DNA of 64,000 nt from Rhyacophila brunnea. Taxonomy: Eukaryota; Arthropoda; Insecta; Trichoptera; Rhyacophilidae. Position numbers and translations under genes: made by a program. Shown one piece after another: positions 48,066 to 60,335 of this stretch (position 1 is the first letter of the stretch; each line of letters starts with the position of its first letter). Where the stretch lies: the NCBI GenBank assembly GCA_022495005.1, contig JAGYXB010001100.1:1054001-1118000 (forward strand). Direction: 5' to 3'. The notes beneath the pieces were generated by a model. That model saw only the letters and a program-made list of their open reading frames with translations, did no database searches and had not been told where the DNA came from.

Positions 48066-48605
48066 ATTTTACTTGCCATTATAATTTCATTGGATTTTGC
48101 AGTATTTTGATCAAGTTTATCCAATTGCATACTCTCCAAAATAAAGTTGAGAATCTTTTTTTCACAATTCCTAATCCAATTTAGAACTTAATCACATTTG
48201 AGTATTAAAATATCATTAAAAATGTAGGGCGATATGAAGTTAGTGAATGATTAATTTGAGGTTATCTCATTATTACCAGTTACATGCGGTATTACGTTTG
48301 TGTAAAAATTCTAGAATCATAAACAAAAAAAACAGTAAGCCAGCGTTTTTAAGCAAAAAACACAGCAAATCGATAGATGTGCTGTGTTTTTGCTTATGAA
48401 TCATTATTTACTGTTTTGTTGCATCGAAAAGCCTAACATTTTTGCAAAAGTAGTGAACACATTATGATGATTTCTATATTAAAATAAATGATTTCCAGTT
48501 TATTTTTTATGCAATTATGTTCAGAATTTTATCTAGTATGTCACCTCATACTTACTTTAATTTCTCATTTTTTCCCATTAGCTGTGTTTTTGCTTATGGG
48601 GGCAG

Positions 48606-50225
48606 TATAGTACTTGTTTTCCGAATATCCATTTTTGTCAAAATCGACATTTTTATGCAGTTATATTTCTTTTGTCTAACTACACCGAAATCATTTATAA
48701 AAATTGTATATTTTCATGTAGAAACAGAGATATTTTTTTAAAAACTCCGAATACGCCATGTTTCGCAACGATTGCTTTGGGCTTATTTTCCGAATGTCAA
48801 ATAGAATAGCTCGGTCTCACTCTCGCATATCGCTTTCATATAGCGCTGTCTACTTCTAATGTTGCTCACTTCATATGTGACTGATGTCTGTTTTTCGTCT
48901 TTCAAAGCGCGCGATTTTGACTACTATTGTGTTATTTTAAGTTTCTATCGTTTAAATGGTGAATTTATCAAATTTAAAGTTATCAATCTTGGCTGGTACA
49001 TCACCAGTTCGCTCTGAACTTACAGCAGAGTTATGGAAGTAAGTATTTTAACCTAAATTACTGTATTTTGTACTGAAAAACAGAGATAATATCCCAACGG
49101 TCATACGAATTGTACAGTGTGACTCGGTAACTACTGTCTTAAAAAATAATTTTTAATGTCTATAATCAAAACTTTTTCTGTTTTTAATTTACTTTTTATC
49201 TATTCATGCTAAAATGTACGCGAATATTTAATCTCATTTATTAATAAGATGTATGTTTATACCTATTTTTTTTTTGTGGATTTCCATTGAATTACAGTAC
49301 ATTTGATTGTATTTTCATTAATTATAATTATAATACTATTGGCTATCCAATAGATATTTTAGTTAATGTACGATCTATTAAGGTTAATTCTGGTTTCGTG
49401 AGTGAACTATTTTATATAATAATATTATACTCAGGATAGAATATTCTCAATCAATGGTTATTAAATAACACATGCCCCTATTTTTTGTTCCATGCCAATA
49501 AAACATAATACCTAATATGCAATATATGGTTTGTAATAAGTTTAATTGTATCAAGTTTGATTAAAATCCATAATGAAGCATTATTTGTGAACAATAAAAA
49601 TATCATTGCCACCGTTTTAATATAGAAATTAGGAAAATTTTACTACCTACATTATTATTACGTAAATCTATGGATACAGTTTTTTATAACTATAATTAGA
49701 TATATAATTTTATGTTGATTCCCAATTTTGTAAACAGAAAATGGTGAATGGCATATTTTATAATTACCTATGAAATTAGATAAAAACGATCATTGATACA
49801 ACTTGATCACCTATTTACAAAAAATCATGTACCTATCAGTAAATTTATTAAAATTTGTGTAAATATATATTAAGTTTTTTAGTTTGTCCTTTTTGACCAC
49901 ACGGTATACCGTGGTCCATGCAACGATACGCTACGGTCTTACATTCCGAATGTCCTTGTTTTGTTCCGAATATCCACTTTTCGGAGCCAGCGCTGAGAAT
50001 GATCCGTATATCCACATTGCTTACTTGTAAATAAAACGTATTTTCTCTTAGTTTAATGAATTAAATTAATATATTATTCATCAAATATCTTCTTGGATAA
50101 TGTGGCAATCATAAAAAGGAGACAGAGTGCTTGATATATGTACTGATATTTAAATATAAGACAGGGAACTTTGTTTTTCGTTTCCTGAACAATCGACAAT
50201 TGGTCTATTCGGAAAACAAGTACTA
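48606..50225. mobile_element. Unassigned 1.6-kb TIR element with subterminal repeats
   Basis: The ends ATAGTACTTGTTTTCCGAAT and ATTCGGAAAACAAGTACTAT are inverted and identical. The motif TTCCGAATATCC or TTCCGAATGTC recurs near both ends (48621, 48788, 49943, 49963, and a diverged GATCCGTATATCC at 49999). It abuts the element ending at 48607. One short frame (48956) is described separately. I could not assign a superfamily. Confidence 0.55.
48956..49039 (+). CDS. Possible first exon of an unknown transposon gene
   Basis: An ATG opens a frame that reads MVNLSNLKLSILAGTSPVRS and then ELTAELWK. A consensus donor gtaagta (49039-49045) follows immediately. Its position about 350 bp inside the TIR fits a transposon's own promoter-proximal exon. 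I recognise no protein family and found no obvious second exon, so the call is speculative. Confidence 0.2.
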
Positions 50226-51362
50226 TGGCGACGATCTATTGCGTGAGTTTTCGCAATGCAATCTATATGTTATATTATATTATATAATATATCGGTAGAC
50301 AAACAATTCAAAACACCAACAAAAACTCACAATCAAGGCACAATAATTATTATGGTACCTACTTGATTTAGATGGGTTTGTACTTTTTTTATAATTGCAA
50401 CAAGGGATTTTTAACAAGGGAAGACACCTTGTAGGTTGCATACCATCTAATATCAACAGATCGACTAATGAACGGCCTCGATTGTCTTGTGATGTATTGT
50501 CAAAACTATGAATACGTCAAGCCTACCTATGTAAAGTTAGCTATCCTATATCCTATATTTTACGCAATCGTCAATCGGACAGTTGAGGCGTCTAATTACA
50601 AAAAGCGACAAATCCACAATTCAATATTTTCGGGAAACAACGTTTTTATGTTTCAAGCTTCAATTATTTGTTTTAACGTGAGATTATTTTTCCGTTGTAT
50701 TCTATGTCGAAATTAGAACCAAATGGCAATTTGTTTCAGCCGATAAACTCTTAAATGTAATAAATATAGGCAAAATAAAATTGGACGTAGTGCTATTTGT
50801 ACTTCACTTTTTAATTTAGTCCGCATAAGGCACATATTTCCATGGCACTGTCATTAGTTTACCAGATGCTACAGGATGGGAGACGCCCTTTTCATTATAG
50901 AACGTTCCCTTATTGGTTGACTTAAACACGCGCGAAATCAACCAAGCTTTAAGTAATATGAAACACGGACTTGGCGCTTTTTGTAATAAATCGAGATTTC
51001 AAATATTTTTTTTCGAAGGGTTATGTCGCGTTTTGGAATTTATAGATATTACATATTGTGTAAAATTACACAAATAATACGTGCGTATTTTTTTTTCGAT
51101 TTTGATCAAATGTGGACTTATCGCTTTTTGGAATGAGACGCCTCAGTTATGGTTTTGTTTCTCCCGTTCATTTCTCTACCGTTTCATTCCATAAAATATT
51201 GTAACTTCCACTCCCGCCCCGCATTGATTACAAATGTACTCAAATTCAAAAATGTTTGGGAACCCGCGACTTACACTCTTACCAGTCTTCCCCAAGTCAG
51301 CTAAGCTCTGTGGTTGATGCCAAAGGGTCGAAAATCCAAGCCTTAGATACCTCTCTTCTTCT
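49046..51362. other. Non-coding stretch, partly inside the unassigned TIR element
   Basis: The part up to 50225 lies in the TIR element and is AT-rich. From 50226 to 51362 I see no gene. About 51170-51362 may be the 3' end of the RTE LINE on the minus strand. The 82-residue frame at 50468 shows no known motif. Confidence 0.5.
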
Positions 51363-53942
51363 TGGTCATGCACTCATGGCTGAGGATCGTGACCACATTT
51401 AAATTTCGCCATCCTTTGAGCGACCAAGACTTTCCATCCTTCTCGATCTTCCGCTTCTCTCAGGGCAGAATGGATGGTGCCCCCAGTCAGCTCTTTCACT
51501 TGGTCGATCCATCGCGCAGACGCTTTTCCTCTGCTTCGCCATACCTGGAGGCTACCCAAAACTACTCCTGTGCTCCGTCCAAGAAATGCGAAGCATTCGG
51601 CGCCAACACCACATCTTAAAGGCATCAATTGCCTTCCGTTCTCTTGCCTTCAGGGTCCACGACTCGACTCCGTATAGGAATATCGAGAACACTAATGTTT
51701 GCACAAGCATCATTTTTGTAGCAATCGAAATTCCCCGATCCTTTCATATAGTGGTAAGGCGTGTCATCGCACTTTTTGAAATTTGTGTGCGCCTTCTTAT
51801 TTCCGCTTCGCATCCGCCCTTTCCACTGATGGTTGATCCAAGATATACAAACTCGTCAACTGTTTTGAGGTTTTGGAGTGTACTTGGTGTTAGTAGAAGG
51901 TTGGCCCGATCAACAACCATTAACTTGGTCTTATTCCTATTAATAAGGAGGCCGTATTTGCGACCATCTTCCTCTACCCAGTGTAGCAGCTCTGTGAGTT
52001 CTCTTTCATCAGCAGCGATTAGTGTGGTGTCATCTGCGAATCTTAAGTTGTTTATTTTCTGGCCACCAATTGTTATTCCGCCTTGCCAATGATCTAGGGC
52101 TTTTCGCATTATATGCTCACCATATATGTTGTATAACTGGGGAGATAAAACACATCCCTGACGAACTCCCTTCTCGGTTCGGAAACTCTCAGAAAACGCA
52201 CTATTTACTCTTACCTTTGTGTGGCTATTGTTATATAAGTTTTTGATGAGACAGGTAAGGTGTGATGGAACTCCCATTTCCAGAAGTACCTTCCACATAC
52301 AGTTCCATCTTACGCAGTCGAATGCCTTCTGATAGTCAATAAAGCATAACATCATAGGGGTATTAAACTCTCTGCATTTTTCAATTAGTTGTCTGATGTT
52401 TAGAATTTGCTCTCGAGTTCCCTTGCCCATAACAAAACCTGCTTGTTCCTTGGGTATTTGTCGGTCGATGAAATGCTTCAGACGTCTGCTGATTATATGT
52501 AATAAGATCTTGCTTGCATGTGGAATAAGTGAGATTGTTCGATAGTTTTCACATTTACGTGAGGAACCTTTTTTGTGCAGGGGGATCAAAATTGACTCTG
52601 TCCAGTCCTTGGGCCATACACCACTTTTCCAGATCATGTTGCATAATTGATGTATGATTCTTTTTCCGTCATCATTGATCTTTTTTAAGGCTTCTGCAGA
52701 TATGCCATCACCATCTGGTGACTTGTGGGTTTTTAGTCTCTTTATCGCCTCTATCACTTCACTAAAAAGTATTTCAGGTTCTTGCTCATCGATACGTACG
52801 TCAACCACCTCATCATCCTCTTCTGTATCTCTGTATAGGGCTTCACAATATGTTTTCCACCTTGCCGTTACCTTATCCAACTCCATAAGTAGTGTGCCGT
52901 CCTCTTCCTCGATGGCCCACTTCATTTTCTTGAAATCTCCTGTGATTTCTTTCACTTTTTAGAAAAGATCGCGAGTCTCTACTCTGACAGCATGGGTTTT
53001 GATGTCTTCACACTTATTTCTGAGGAAAAGATTCTTGTCCCGCCGACAGAGTCGCTGAACAACTCTGTTTTGTTCAGAGTACCTTGCATGTTGTATAGTT
53101 GAATTAAGTCCCTTATTTCTAAGATCGGCTCTTGTTTGTATGGCCTCCCATGTTTCATCAGATATCCAGATCTTGCGACGTTTCGGATGTTCCTAACTGT
53201 TATTGAGTTTCTGGACTTCCTCCATCGCGCATAAGGTGGCTTCCTTCAACTTATTCCATGTTGTTTCCACATTGTCGCTGGGGTCTACGTATAGTGATGC
53301 CATTTTACGATTCACCTCCTCGCTAAATTGCGATGTCGTAGTATCGTTAAATATAAACGGTCGAGTATTCTCACATCGTTTAGTCTTTTTCAACTTTAGT
53401 CTCATATTGGCAACAAGAAGTTGGTGATCGCTACCGCAGTCTGCACCTGGGTAGGTTTGTACATTATACACTAATGACCGCCATATTTTATTTATTGTTA
53501 TGAAATCAATCTGGTTTCTATAGCGATCACCAGGTGAGATCCATGTATATAATCTTTTAGGGTGATGTTGGAACCATGTATTCATGATTGCAAGATCCTG
53601 CTCTACGCAGCACTGCAAAAAATCTTCCCCTCTTGCGTTGCGATTGCCATGTCCAAATTTACCGATAAACTCTCTGAGATGATTGTCGTTCATGGTATTA
53701 CCGACTTTGGCGTTCATATCGCCTTGAACAACGGTGATCTCTCTTTTGGGTATTTCTTGGATTGTGCTTCGTAGCTCCTTGAAAAATTCTTCGCTATCCT
53801 CGTCTGTTGATGCAGCTGTAGGCGCATATACTTGTATAATGTTCAGCAAACATGGCTGGGCGTTGAGCTTTATTGTTATTATCCTGTCACTGATCGAATT
53901 GTATCCAATGACACTATCTCGGAGAGTTAGATACCTACACTG
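51363..53942 (-). pseudogene. 5'-truncated RTE-like LINE (endonuclease + reverse transcriptase), inactive
   Basis: On the minus strand, one frame from about 53942 encodes the end of an apurinic-type endonuclease (NIIQVYAPTA, VVQGDMNAKVGN, CGSDHQLLVANMRL). It continues into a reverse transcriptase with LHKKGSSRKCENYRTISLIP, KEQAGFVMGKGTREQ, FIDYQKAFDCVRW and the catalytic box FADDTTLIAA near 52020-52045. The C-terminal WWR-type segment (FLYGVESWTL, MWCWRRMLRISWTEH) follows. In-frame stops lie at 53193-53195, 52959-52961 and 51744-51746, and a frameshift precedes the final RWIDQVKELTGGTIHSALRE. The first part of the endonuclease is missing, the 5' truncation usual for LINE copies. Confidence 0.88.
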
Positions 53943-55665
53943 AGGTAATTTAATTAACGAATGAATTATATTTCACAATATGTAGATATTTCATGTGTTT
54001 TAATTGAAAATCAAATAGTACCTACCAGTGCGTATTACAATTATTAGGTATTTCATAATTTTACGTTATTATCGTTATTAGTTAGTAGTAGGTACCTACT
54101 GACACATACCTGCTATCAACAGGCTTTTGTTGATTTTTAAATTAAAGACGGGCCGAACCGCAACCCTGATCTCTATAAACAATTGAATAAAACACCTGAT
54201 CTGGTTCCCTGCTCAACTACGTTAAAATTTATTTATGAGTAAAGGCCTTCGTCCGGTGCGTGAAAATCACTTACTTGGCGGAGGTGTAATTAAGATAGAT
54301 TTTAAAGTATAAATGATGATGGATGAAAGAGATAATTTTAAGACTAAATATAAGTATTTAAATCTAATAAATTTTGCCGCACATTGCGCAACATTAAAAT
54401 CTCCGCGCGCCTGCGCCGAGGTGGGCCTCATGATTCGTCAAATCAAAAGGATCATGCGATCATTTGGCCAATCACGAGAGTCCTTCTTACTGGTCGGCGT
54501 GGGTACGAGAAATTTGGAAAGAATAAAAAAAGTAAGTAAGCGTCCCTTTTCCAACATGTACGGACCTGCGAAACTTATTGTAAAAATAAAATATATAAAC
54601 CTGTAAAGAAAATTTAAAATATAAGATAATACCAAGTTACGCACGAGACAGACGTGGTTTCATTTAATTTCTCCTCAATTTAAAATATCTTTTTTTGTGA
54701 ATCCGGGGTTCGATGGACACCTGAGCTAGCCGCTGGAACCCCGGACATCTCACTACCCTAAATAAATGATGTATTTTGTGATTTTGTATGCAAGCAAAAA
54801 AAAACTTGTTAAATACCACTAAAGAATAGAATAATATACTATTATCTCATATTGTCTTAAAGAAAACGGAAGAGAGCAATATATGTAAGGGTGCTTTCTT
54901 CAATAAAAACTGTACACACACAAACACACATTGGTTGTCTAGAAATGCATTGTTAGGAAAAAATATACCTAGATGCATTTCTGTGGCAAAAAAGTGACTA
55001 AAAAGTTGTCCGAAAATTATGGATATATGCGTTACAAAATGGAAAGACCATCGAGAAGTAGTTATAGATCTACCATCATAAATTGGCGTTTCAGCGAGGG
55101 CGCTAGTATGATATTGAGAATGTTGCCATAACTAACAAAAAAATGGTTATTTATACATTTTTATTGGTAGTAGATTTATGTACAAAAATATTAAAATAAA
55201 AAATAAACACAATCAAAATAAAAACGCGTTACTTTCTTTATAGCCATGAGGAAGAAATGCATAGTTGGAAAAATCATAAATTGTAAAATATAAAGTAGTA
55301 TTGTGTATATTTTAGTCATGGAAAAAATATAATAAAAAAGGCGAAAATAAATTAAATTCACTCTAAAGACAGTAAAATAGTATCAAAATCAATGGAATTT
55401 TAAATAAAACACGATAACAAACTATAAATTACACAAACAATGTAGAAATTATATAACTACTATTATAATGGTTCAATTCCAGATAGACTATCATCCGATT
55501 CTGTGTCACTCTTAGGACCATTTACAGTAAAAATAAAACCAGTCGAGGTCATATTATGGAATTCAAACTTGTAAATGTCAGTTTAATTAATACACTAAAT
55601 TTCTTTATAAATCCGTTTACATACACAAATAATAAGTAAGTATTCATTTATATTGCTATCCAACA
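53943..55665. other. Non-coding AT-rich stretch
   Basis: No gene is recognised. A short hairpin with ATCCGGGGTTC and GAACCCCGGA lies at about 54700-54747. The 97-residue frame at 54313 has no known motif. The block from 54860 onward is A-rich with no clear repeat. Confidence 0.5.
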
Positions 55666-55902
55666 TTAATTTTTATTTATATCATAACTTTGAACAAAAC
55701 TAAAAAAAATAAGAAATAACTTGCGTTGTAATATAAATGCAACTTGGTAACACTGAACAACTGTCATGGCGACTTGCCGTTGTATTCCATTATCGATATA
55801 AATAATCATTTCGTTTTGTCCTTTTTCGTCATCGTAGAATTGCCATACTTTTAGAATGATGTCTCTGACATTTCCACGAACTGTTTTAGAACTACTTGCC
55901 AT
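55666..55902 (-). CDS. Small open frame, perhaps a transposon-derived N-terminus
   Basis: The minus-strand frame encodes 78 residues beginning MASSSKTVRGNVRDIILKVW. It ends in an AT-rich, Phe/Ile-rich run that is probably not coding. A TATA-like GGTATATATTTTG lies about 45-50 bp upstream of the ATG. The start resembles N-termini of insect transposase-like proteins that open with a basic helix, but I cannot place it with confidence. It could equally be chance. Confidence 0.25.
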   Translation of the reverse strand: MASSSKTVRGNVRDIILKVWQFYDDEKGQNEMIIYIDNGIQRQVAMTVVQCYQVAFILQRKLFLIFFSFVQSYDINKN

Positions 55903-56631
55903 TATGCACTATACTTATTTCTTCTGTATTTTCAAAAACAAAATATATACCCCGAATCCTGCACACTGACGTTTCAAAATGTAAACATTTGACTCAGTCT
56001 GGAATAAAGTTGTCATAACGCCCAATCGCCCGGAGTTATTTTCGGATGTCTACATTAATTTCTTCGTGGAGACATAATTCGTTGTTGATTATATTAAAAT
56101 ATAGGTTACTTTAAATACTTACCAAATAATTGGTGCTAAGTAGCTATCGAATAATGTCAAATATTAAAAGGACACATTAGTTTATTAATAATCTAAAATG
56201 CTCTTTATGTTTTCAAATGTACAAACAATAAAAATCTTGCGAGCAAGAAAAACAGCGTACCTACCTAAATTAGCAACAAACACTCATTCGATTATAAAAT
56301 ACTATATCAAATATAAAATTATGTATTAGGTACATTCCTTATTTAAAAGGAAAAAGCTTTTTTCACTTGTTGATCTCTTTTTTTTAATAGGTAGGTATAT
56401 TTTATTTATCAACACTAAATATAATGTGATTTTGATATTTTGACGCCATGAGAGCTAAATAAACGCAAGCGCAATCCATAATTCGAGAAACATGTTGTAA
56501 AATTAAATGGCATTTGTGACAAATTTATCCTCGATAGACAATTTTAGTTTCAAATTCGACCGGCTGCCAATTTACGATGGTAGATCTATACCATATCATC
56601 AGAATTCGATGGTGATATAACTGACACATTC

Positions 56632-57063
56632 AATAGATTTGGAAAGTTATGTAAAAAACCTAAGATGGTAATTGAGTATAACCGTTATATGAGTGGAATC
56701 GACTATCATGATCAGATAGATGTTGGCATATTACCCGTGTCAACGTAAAACTATAATCAATAGTTTTGAATGCGCATTATCTATATAATTCCGAAAAACC
56801 AAAAATGTCCATGTACGATTTCAGACTATCGGTAATTACAAAACTACTTGGCCCACCTCCGCTTACCTTGCCGAAACAACCTAAAACAAAAATTCACTTA
56901 CCAAGTTTCAGTGAAAAGGATAGTGCAGGAAACGCGAAGATGTAAACATTGCTGGAATACTACCAAACAACGAAAAGCTTCGTTGTTCCATTGTCCTGAT
57001 TGCCCGAATAAACCTGGGTTGTGTTTAGAACCCTGTTTTCGACTATATCACGAACAAATTTAG
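56632..57063 (+). pseudogene. piggyBac-type transposase C-terminal remnant
   Basis: The conserved block YNRYMSGIDYHDQ is encoded at 56677-56715. After a gap, NALYLYNSEKPKMSMYDFRL is recognisable near 56770-56823. A frameshift follows, and the C-terminal cysteine-rich domain RRCKHCWNTTKQRK with HCPDCPNKPGLCLEPCF and RLYHE ends at 57063. The catalytic N-terminal half is missing. The 71-residue frame at 56848-57063 is the best-preserved part. Confidence 0.75.
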
Positions 57064-58423
57064 TTTTTGTCAGAGTGAATCAGAAATTTATTCTATAAAT
57101 ATATACAAGTCATAATATTTTTTTGTCTCGATTTATATGTATCTTCACAGATTTTTTTAAAATGTACATAAACAAATGTGAATCTATCATTCCAACGTTC
57201 TTTCAAAGTAATATAGTAATTTTAGTATAGTCTAACACCATGGTATCTATCTATAATAGAAAGTTTTAACTCTTTGTTAATAAAATCAAAATGGCGGTCT
57301 GCTGTTAATGCTCTGCTATGATTAATTACTTACATAATTTGAGATTGTTTCATTACATATGGCCTAAAAGAATGAGTATGAAGCGAATCGCTGGGAATAA
57401 CGCCCTATTATGTTAATCTAAAAGCAAGTCATTTAAGTCTGACCTATATTCAGTTGGGCCGATCAGGTATTGCAACTTGGTTTCTATGAGAAATTATTAA
57501 CTTTTAGTGAGTTTCTGGCATCACAAAGTGAGAGAGAAGGTCTATTCTTATGGCTCAACCAAAGTATTAATAATAGAAACAGAGAAGGAATCTTGCACAC
57601 CATTCCATAACTAGGGTCTAGGAAAATTCATTCTGGCACAGTACTAGTATAACTTTGATGAGCGCCTTGTTGCACCATGATATACGAGGGTTACAAGGTT
57701 ATGGGTGCACTGAAAAGACTAATGGCCAAGATAAATGCAGATTTTACCAAATGTATCCAATCAGAATCAAGTAAGAACCACCACAGCTTACATCAATTTG
57801 CTGCAAATTGCAATGACTTAGCCCCACAGAACAGATAATAAATAGAATACCGATAGGCTATATTCAATACGCCGCATGGTGAAGCAGGCTTTTGAATGTG
57901 TGAGTGTCCTACGAAAATGAAGCATGCATTATGCACGTGCAATAGTGTGAGTAATACACCAACATTAAATGAGCGTAAATACATAAACCGAGAGCAATTT
58001 TCAGTATTCGACGTAAAACGTATTCTAGACACGTGTGTAAGTTTAAGCCGGATTCTTCCTTACTCGAGTCGGTTACCCGCTATCGCCTTACCCATTGTGT
58101 ATTTCAGTTCCCATTATTTCTGAGTTCTCTGCTTAACCCTTGGTGGGTGATGTAGGGAAAGCATGTCAGGTTTATTGTATAAATTCTTCTTTTAGGGTTG
58201 TCCTAATAATTATAAATAATAAAATTTATTTATTTGATTAAAACCAGCTTTTCAATTTAAATCTTATGTAGTGAACGTTAATTACATTCACTTACAATTC
58301 ATACGAATTATGATTTGTCCTTGTTTTGTTTTTTAAATAATACAGGCATTCAATATCTTAGTGTGATGTTACTACTAATCTGCAATATGAAATGCCTTGT
58401 AGCTAATTTAATCAGTAGCCTTA
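57064..58423. other. Non-coding stretch downstream of the piggyBac remnant
   Basis: No gene is recognised. The overlapping open frames at 57793-58123 lie on opposite strands of the same bases and show no known motif. Confidence 0.5.
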
Positions 58424-58781
58424 AGCGTCAATTACATTGAGCTACTTTACGAGCTGCTTGTTGGCGAATTTTAAATCTGCCTGTAAAGTCGCCCAGTGTC
58501 ATCATCGAACAAGCTAACAAGCAGATTGTAAACACTACCGAGAAAAGTTGAAAGCCGGTCAACTTTACAGGCTACACGCCGGCGTGTGGGCCTACTGTGT
58601 CTGCGCAGTAGAAACCTCACGGTAAAAAAACGAACTAAGTTCTGTCAAAATAATAGCTGGCTTGTGGCTTCTCAGCGAATGGAAAGTTTTGTGTGTCATC
58701 ATCACAATCGCAGTAGCTGAATCGCCCGCTTTTAAATTCGCCAACAAACAGCTCGTAAAGTAGCTCAATGTAATCGACGCT
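58424..58781. repeat. MITE with 57-bp terminal inverted repeats, flanked by TTA
   Basis: The left end AGCGTCAATTACATTGAGCT and the right end AGCTCAATGTAATCGACGCT are inverted, and the match extends through GCTCGTAAAGTAGC and GAATTTAAA. TTA lies at 58421-58423 and 58782-58784. The 358-bp element has no coding sequence. A TTA duplication fits PIF/Harbinger-type insertion. Confidence 0.7.
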
Positions 58782-58984
58782 TTAGTAATAATCTTTTATC
58801 CAGCTACATTTTCATATTTTTAAGCTCCATCTTAATAATAACTCACGCTCAGCTTTGCACCCATGGTGGACTAGCCTGGTGAGCATCAGTCATTTAAGCC
58901 GTGGGTTCAAAAAATGCATTTTCAATGTGTGCTTGATTCCAGTTCAAGGACCAATAGGTAACAACAATTCCTTGTAAGTCCATT

Positions 58985-59397
58985 CTAATGTGGAGATAAG
59001 TTTCTTTTTGACCATGTCCGATCCCAATAAGATCATATTATGGGCCTCGACAGGGTGGAGATTTGTACATATTAACAGAATTGGTACAAGTCGGTTATGG
59101 GGAAGCCAGGCGGGAACCGCTCTAATTGTCATAGCCGATTTTGGGCAATATCATTCAAATCTTTCAAGAATGAAAACCTAACCTGACATCCAGTATATCG
59201 GCTATTTTCAAAATGTGTTTGCCGCTGGCTTCCCCATAACCGACTAATACTACAGAATTTTGTTTTTACGAGCAAAGCATGTTGGCCACTTGCTCAACTT
59301 AATAGATCAACATACTCTTGACTCAAATACAAATTTAATGGTGTGGCCAGACCCAGGATTCGAACCTGAGACCCACGACACTGTAAGCTGACGTTTA
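58985..59397 (-). repeat. tRNA-derived SINE, family 1, interrupted by a MITE
   Basis: The minus strand reads a tRNA-like head (CTCAGGTTCGAATCCTGGGT), then GTTGAGCAAGTGGCC and CTCGTAAAAACAAAATTCTG. After the MITE at 59093-59249 it resumes with ACAAATCTCCACCCTG, GAGGCCCATAATATGATC and GGATCGGACATGGTC. Removing the MITE gives a continuous SINE matching the copy at 3335. Confidence 0.65.
59093..59249. repeat. MITE nested in a SINE, GTCGGTTATGGGGAAGCCAG ends
   Basis: The ends GTCGGTTATGGGGAAGCCAG and CTGGCTTCCCCATAACCGAC are exact inverses. The internal ATCGGCTATTTTCAAAATG is shared with the palindrome at 40142, and the rest is shared with the degenerate copy at 178-340. Confidence 0.7.
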
Positions 59398-60335
59398 AGC
59401 TTAGTTAATTTCATCGTGATTAGGAAGGACGCAGGTTCCGAGTCCTGTCCGGCGTCCAATATGCATGTTTGTGAGGTGTCTTCAAATTATGTATGGTAAT
59501 TTACTTTAATAGTACTTAGATTTTTTTAAAATCTTTAGTGTGGTGGATAAAGGGAGCATGGGGTGGGTGAAATAAATGATACAAGAATTATTACAATTTA
59601 TAATAAATATTTAATGCTTTCGGTGATAAATTATTTTCTATAATTAGTGTAACCTTATACTGACATTCATACAAAAAATATCTTAATAGTTTATTGCATA
59701 TAATATGTTAAGCTACCTATGGATTTTCACATTGTTATAAATTTAATACACTATCGGGATATACAGTGACCAAAAAACGAATGTCGTCTTTGTTCAATAA
59801 TTCCATTAATTATTACCTAATTTAAAACACAAAGTCAGATCATCTGACAGACAATGTATTGAGATTTATCATGGCCGACTTTATCTTCAAGGAATAAACA
59901 TTTTAATTACGTAAAGACAACATTAAAACACTTTCAAATTATAATTTTAAGATGATTGACATCGCAGTTGTACAAAAATGTTTATAACGATGATAAAAAT
60001 AGCCGGTTGACAAAAAAATTACAGCAGATAACAAAAACATTCAGTTTTTAAGGCATTTGAATCAGAAGGAAGTTTTAATTTAGATTGGGTAAAGCGCTTC
60101 AATGCAGACACTTTAAAAAGACTATTATAATAGGGCACTCATTGAAAGTATACAAATTAAATTAATACACATTTATAATCTTATAAAGCTGTTACTAATT
60201 TATTTATAAAATTCTACTTTATACCTCAGAGATAATGGTGTAGTTAATTACATTTTTGATTGTTAGTGTTTGTAGTACATATATGACAAACATTTATTTT
60301 GTTTAAATATCTAAAATTGGGATTGAATATCTTAA

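Larger units (their letters stand above)
47089..48607. mobile_element. TA-flanked TIR element carrying a second nested element
   Basis: The ends are TACTGCCCCCATAAGC ... and the inverse, with about 40 bp of inverted repeat continuing AAAAACACAGCTAATGGG. TA flanks both sides (47087-47088 and 48608-48609). The 1.5-kb interior holds a second TIR element (47590-48065) and an extra internal hairpin of the end sequence (AAGCAAAAAACACAGC ... GCTGTGTTTTTGCTT) near 48350-48397. A TA duplication is characteristic of the Tc1/mariner group. Confidence 0.65.

Noticed and set aside
54700..54747. Hairpin ATCCGGGGTTC ... GAACCCCGGA as a terminator or RNA gene
   Set aside because: The 10-bp stem has a loop of more than 20 nt and no conserved context. 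Intrinsic terminators do not apply in a nuclear animal genome.
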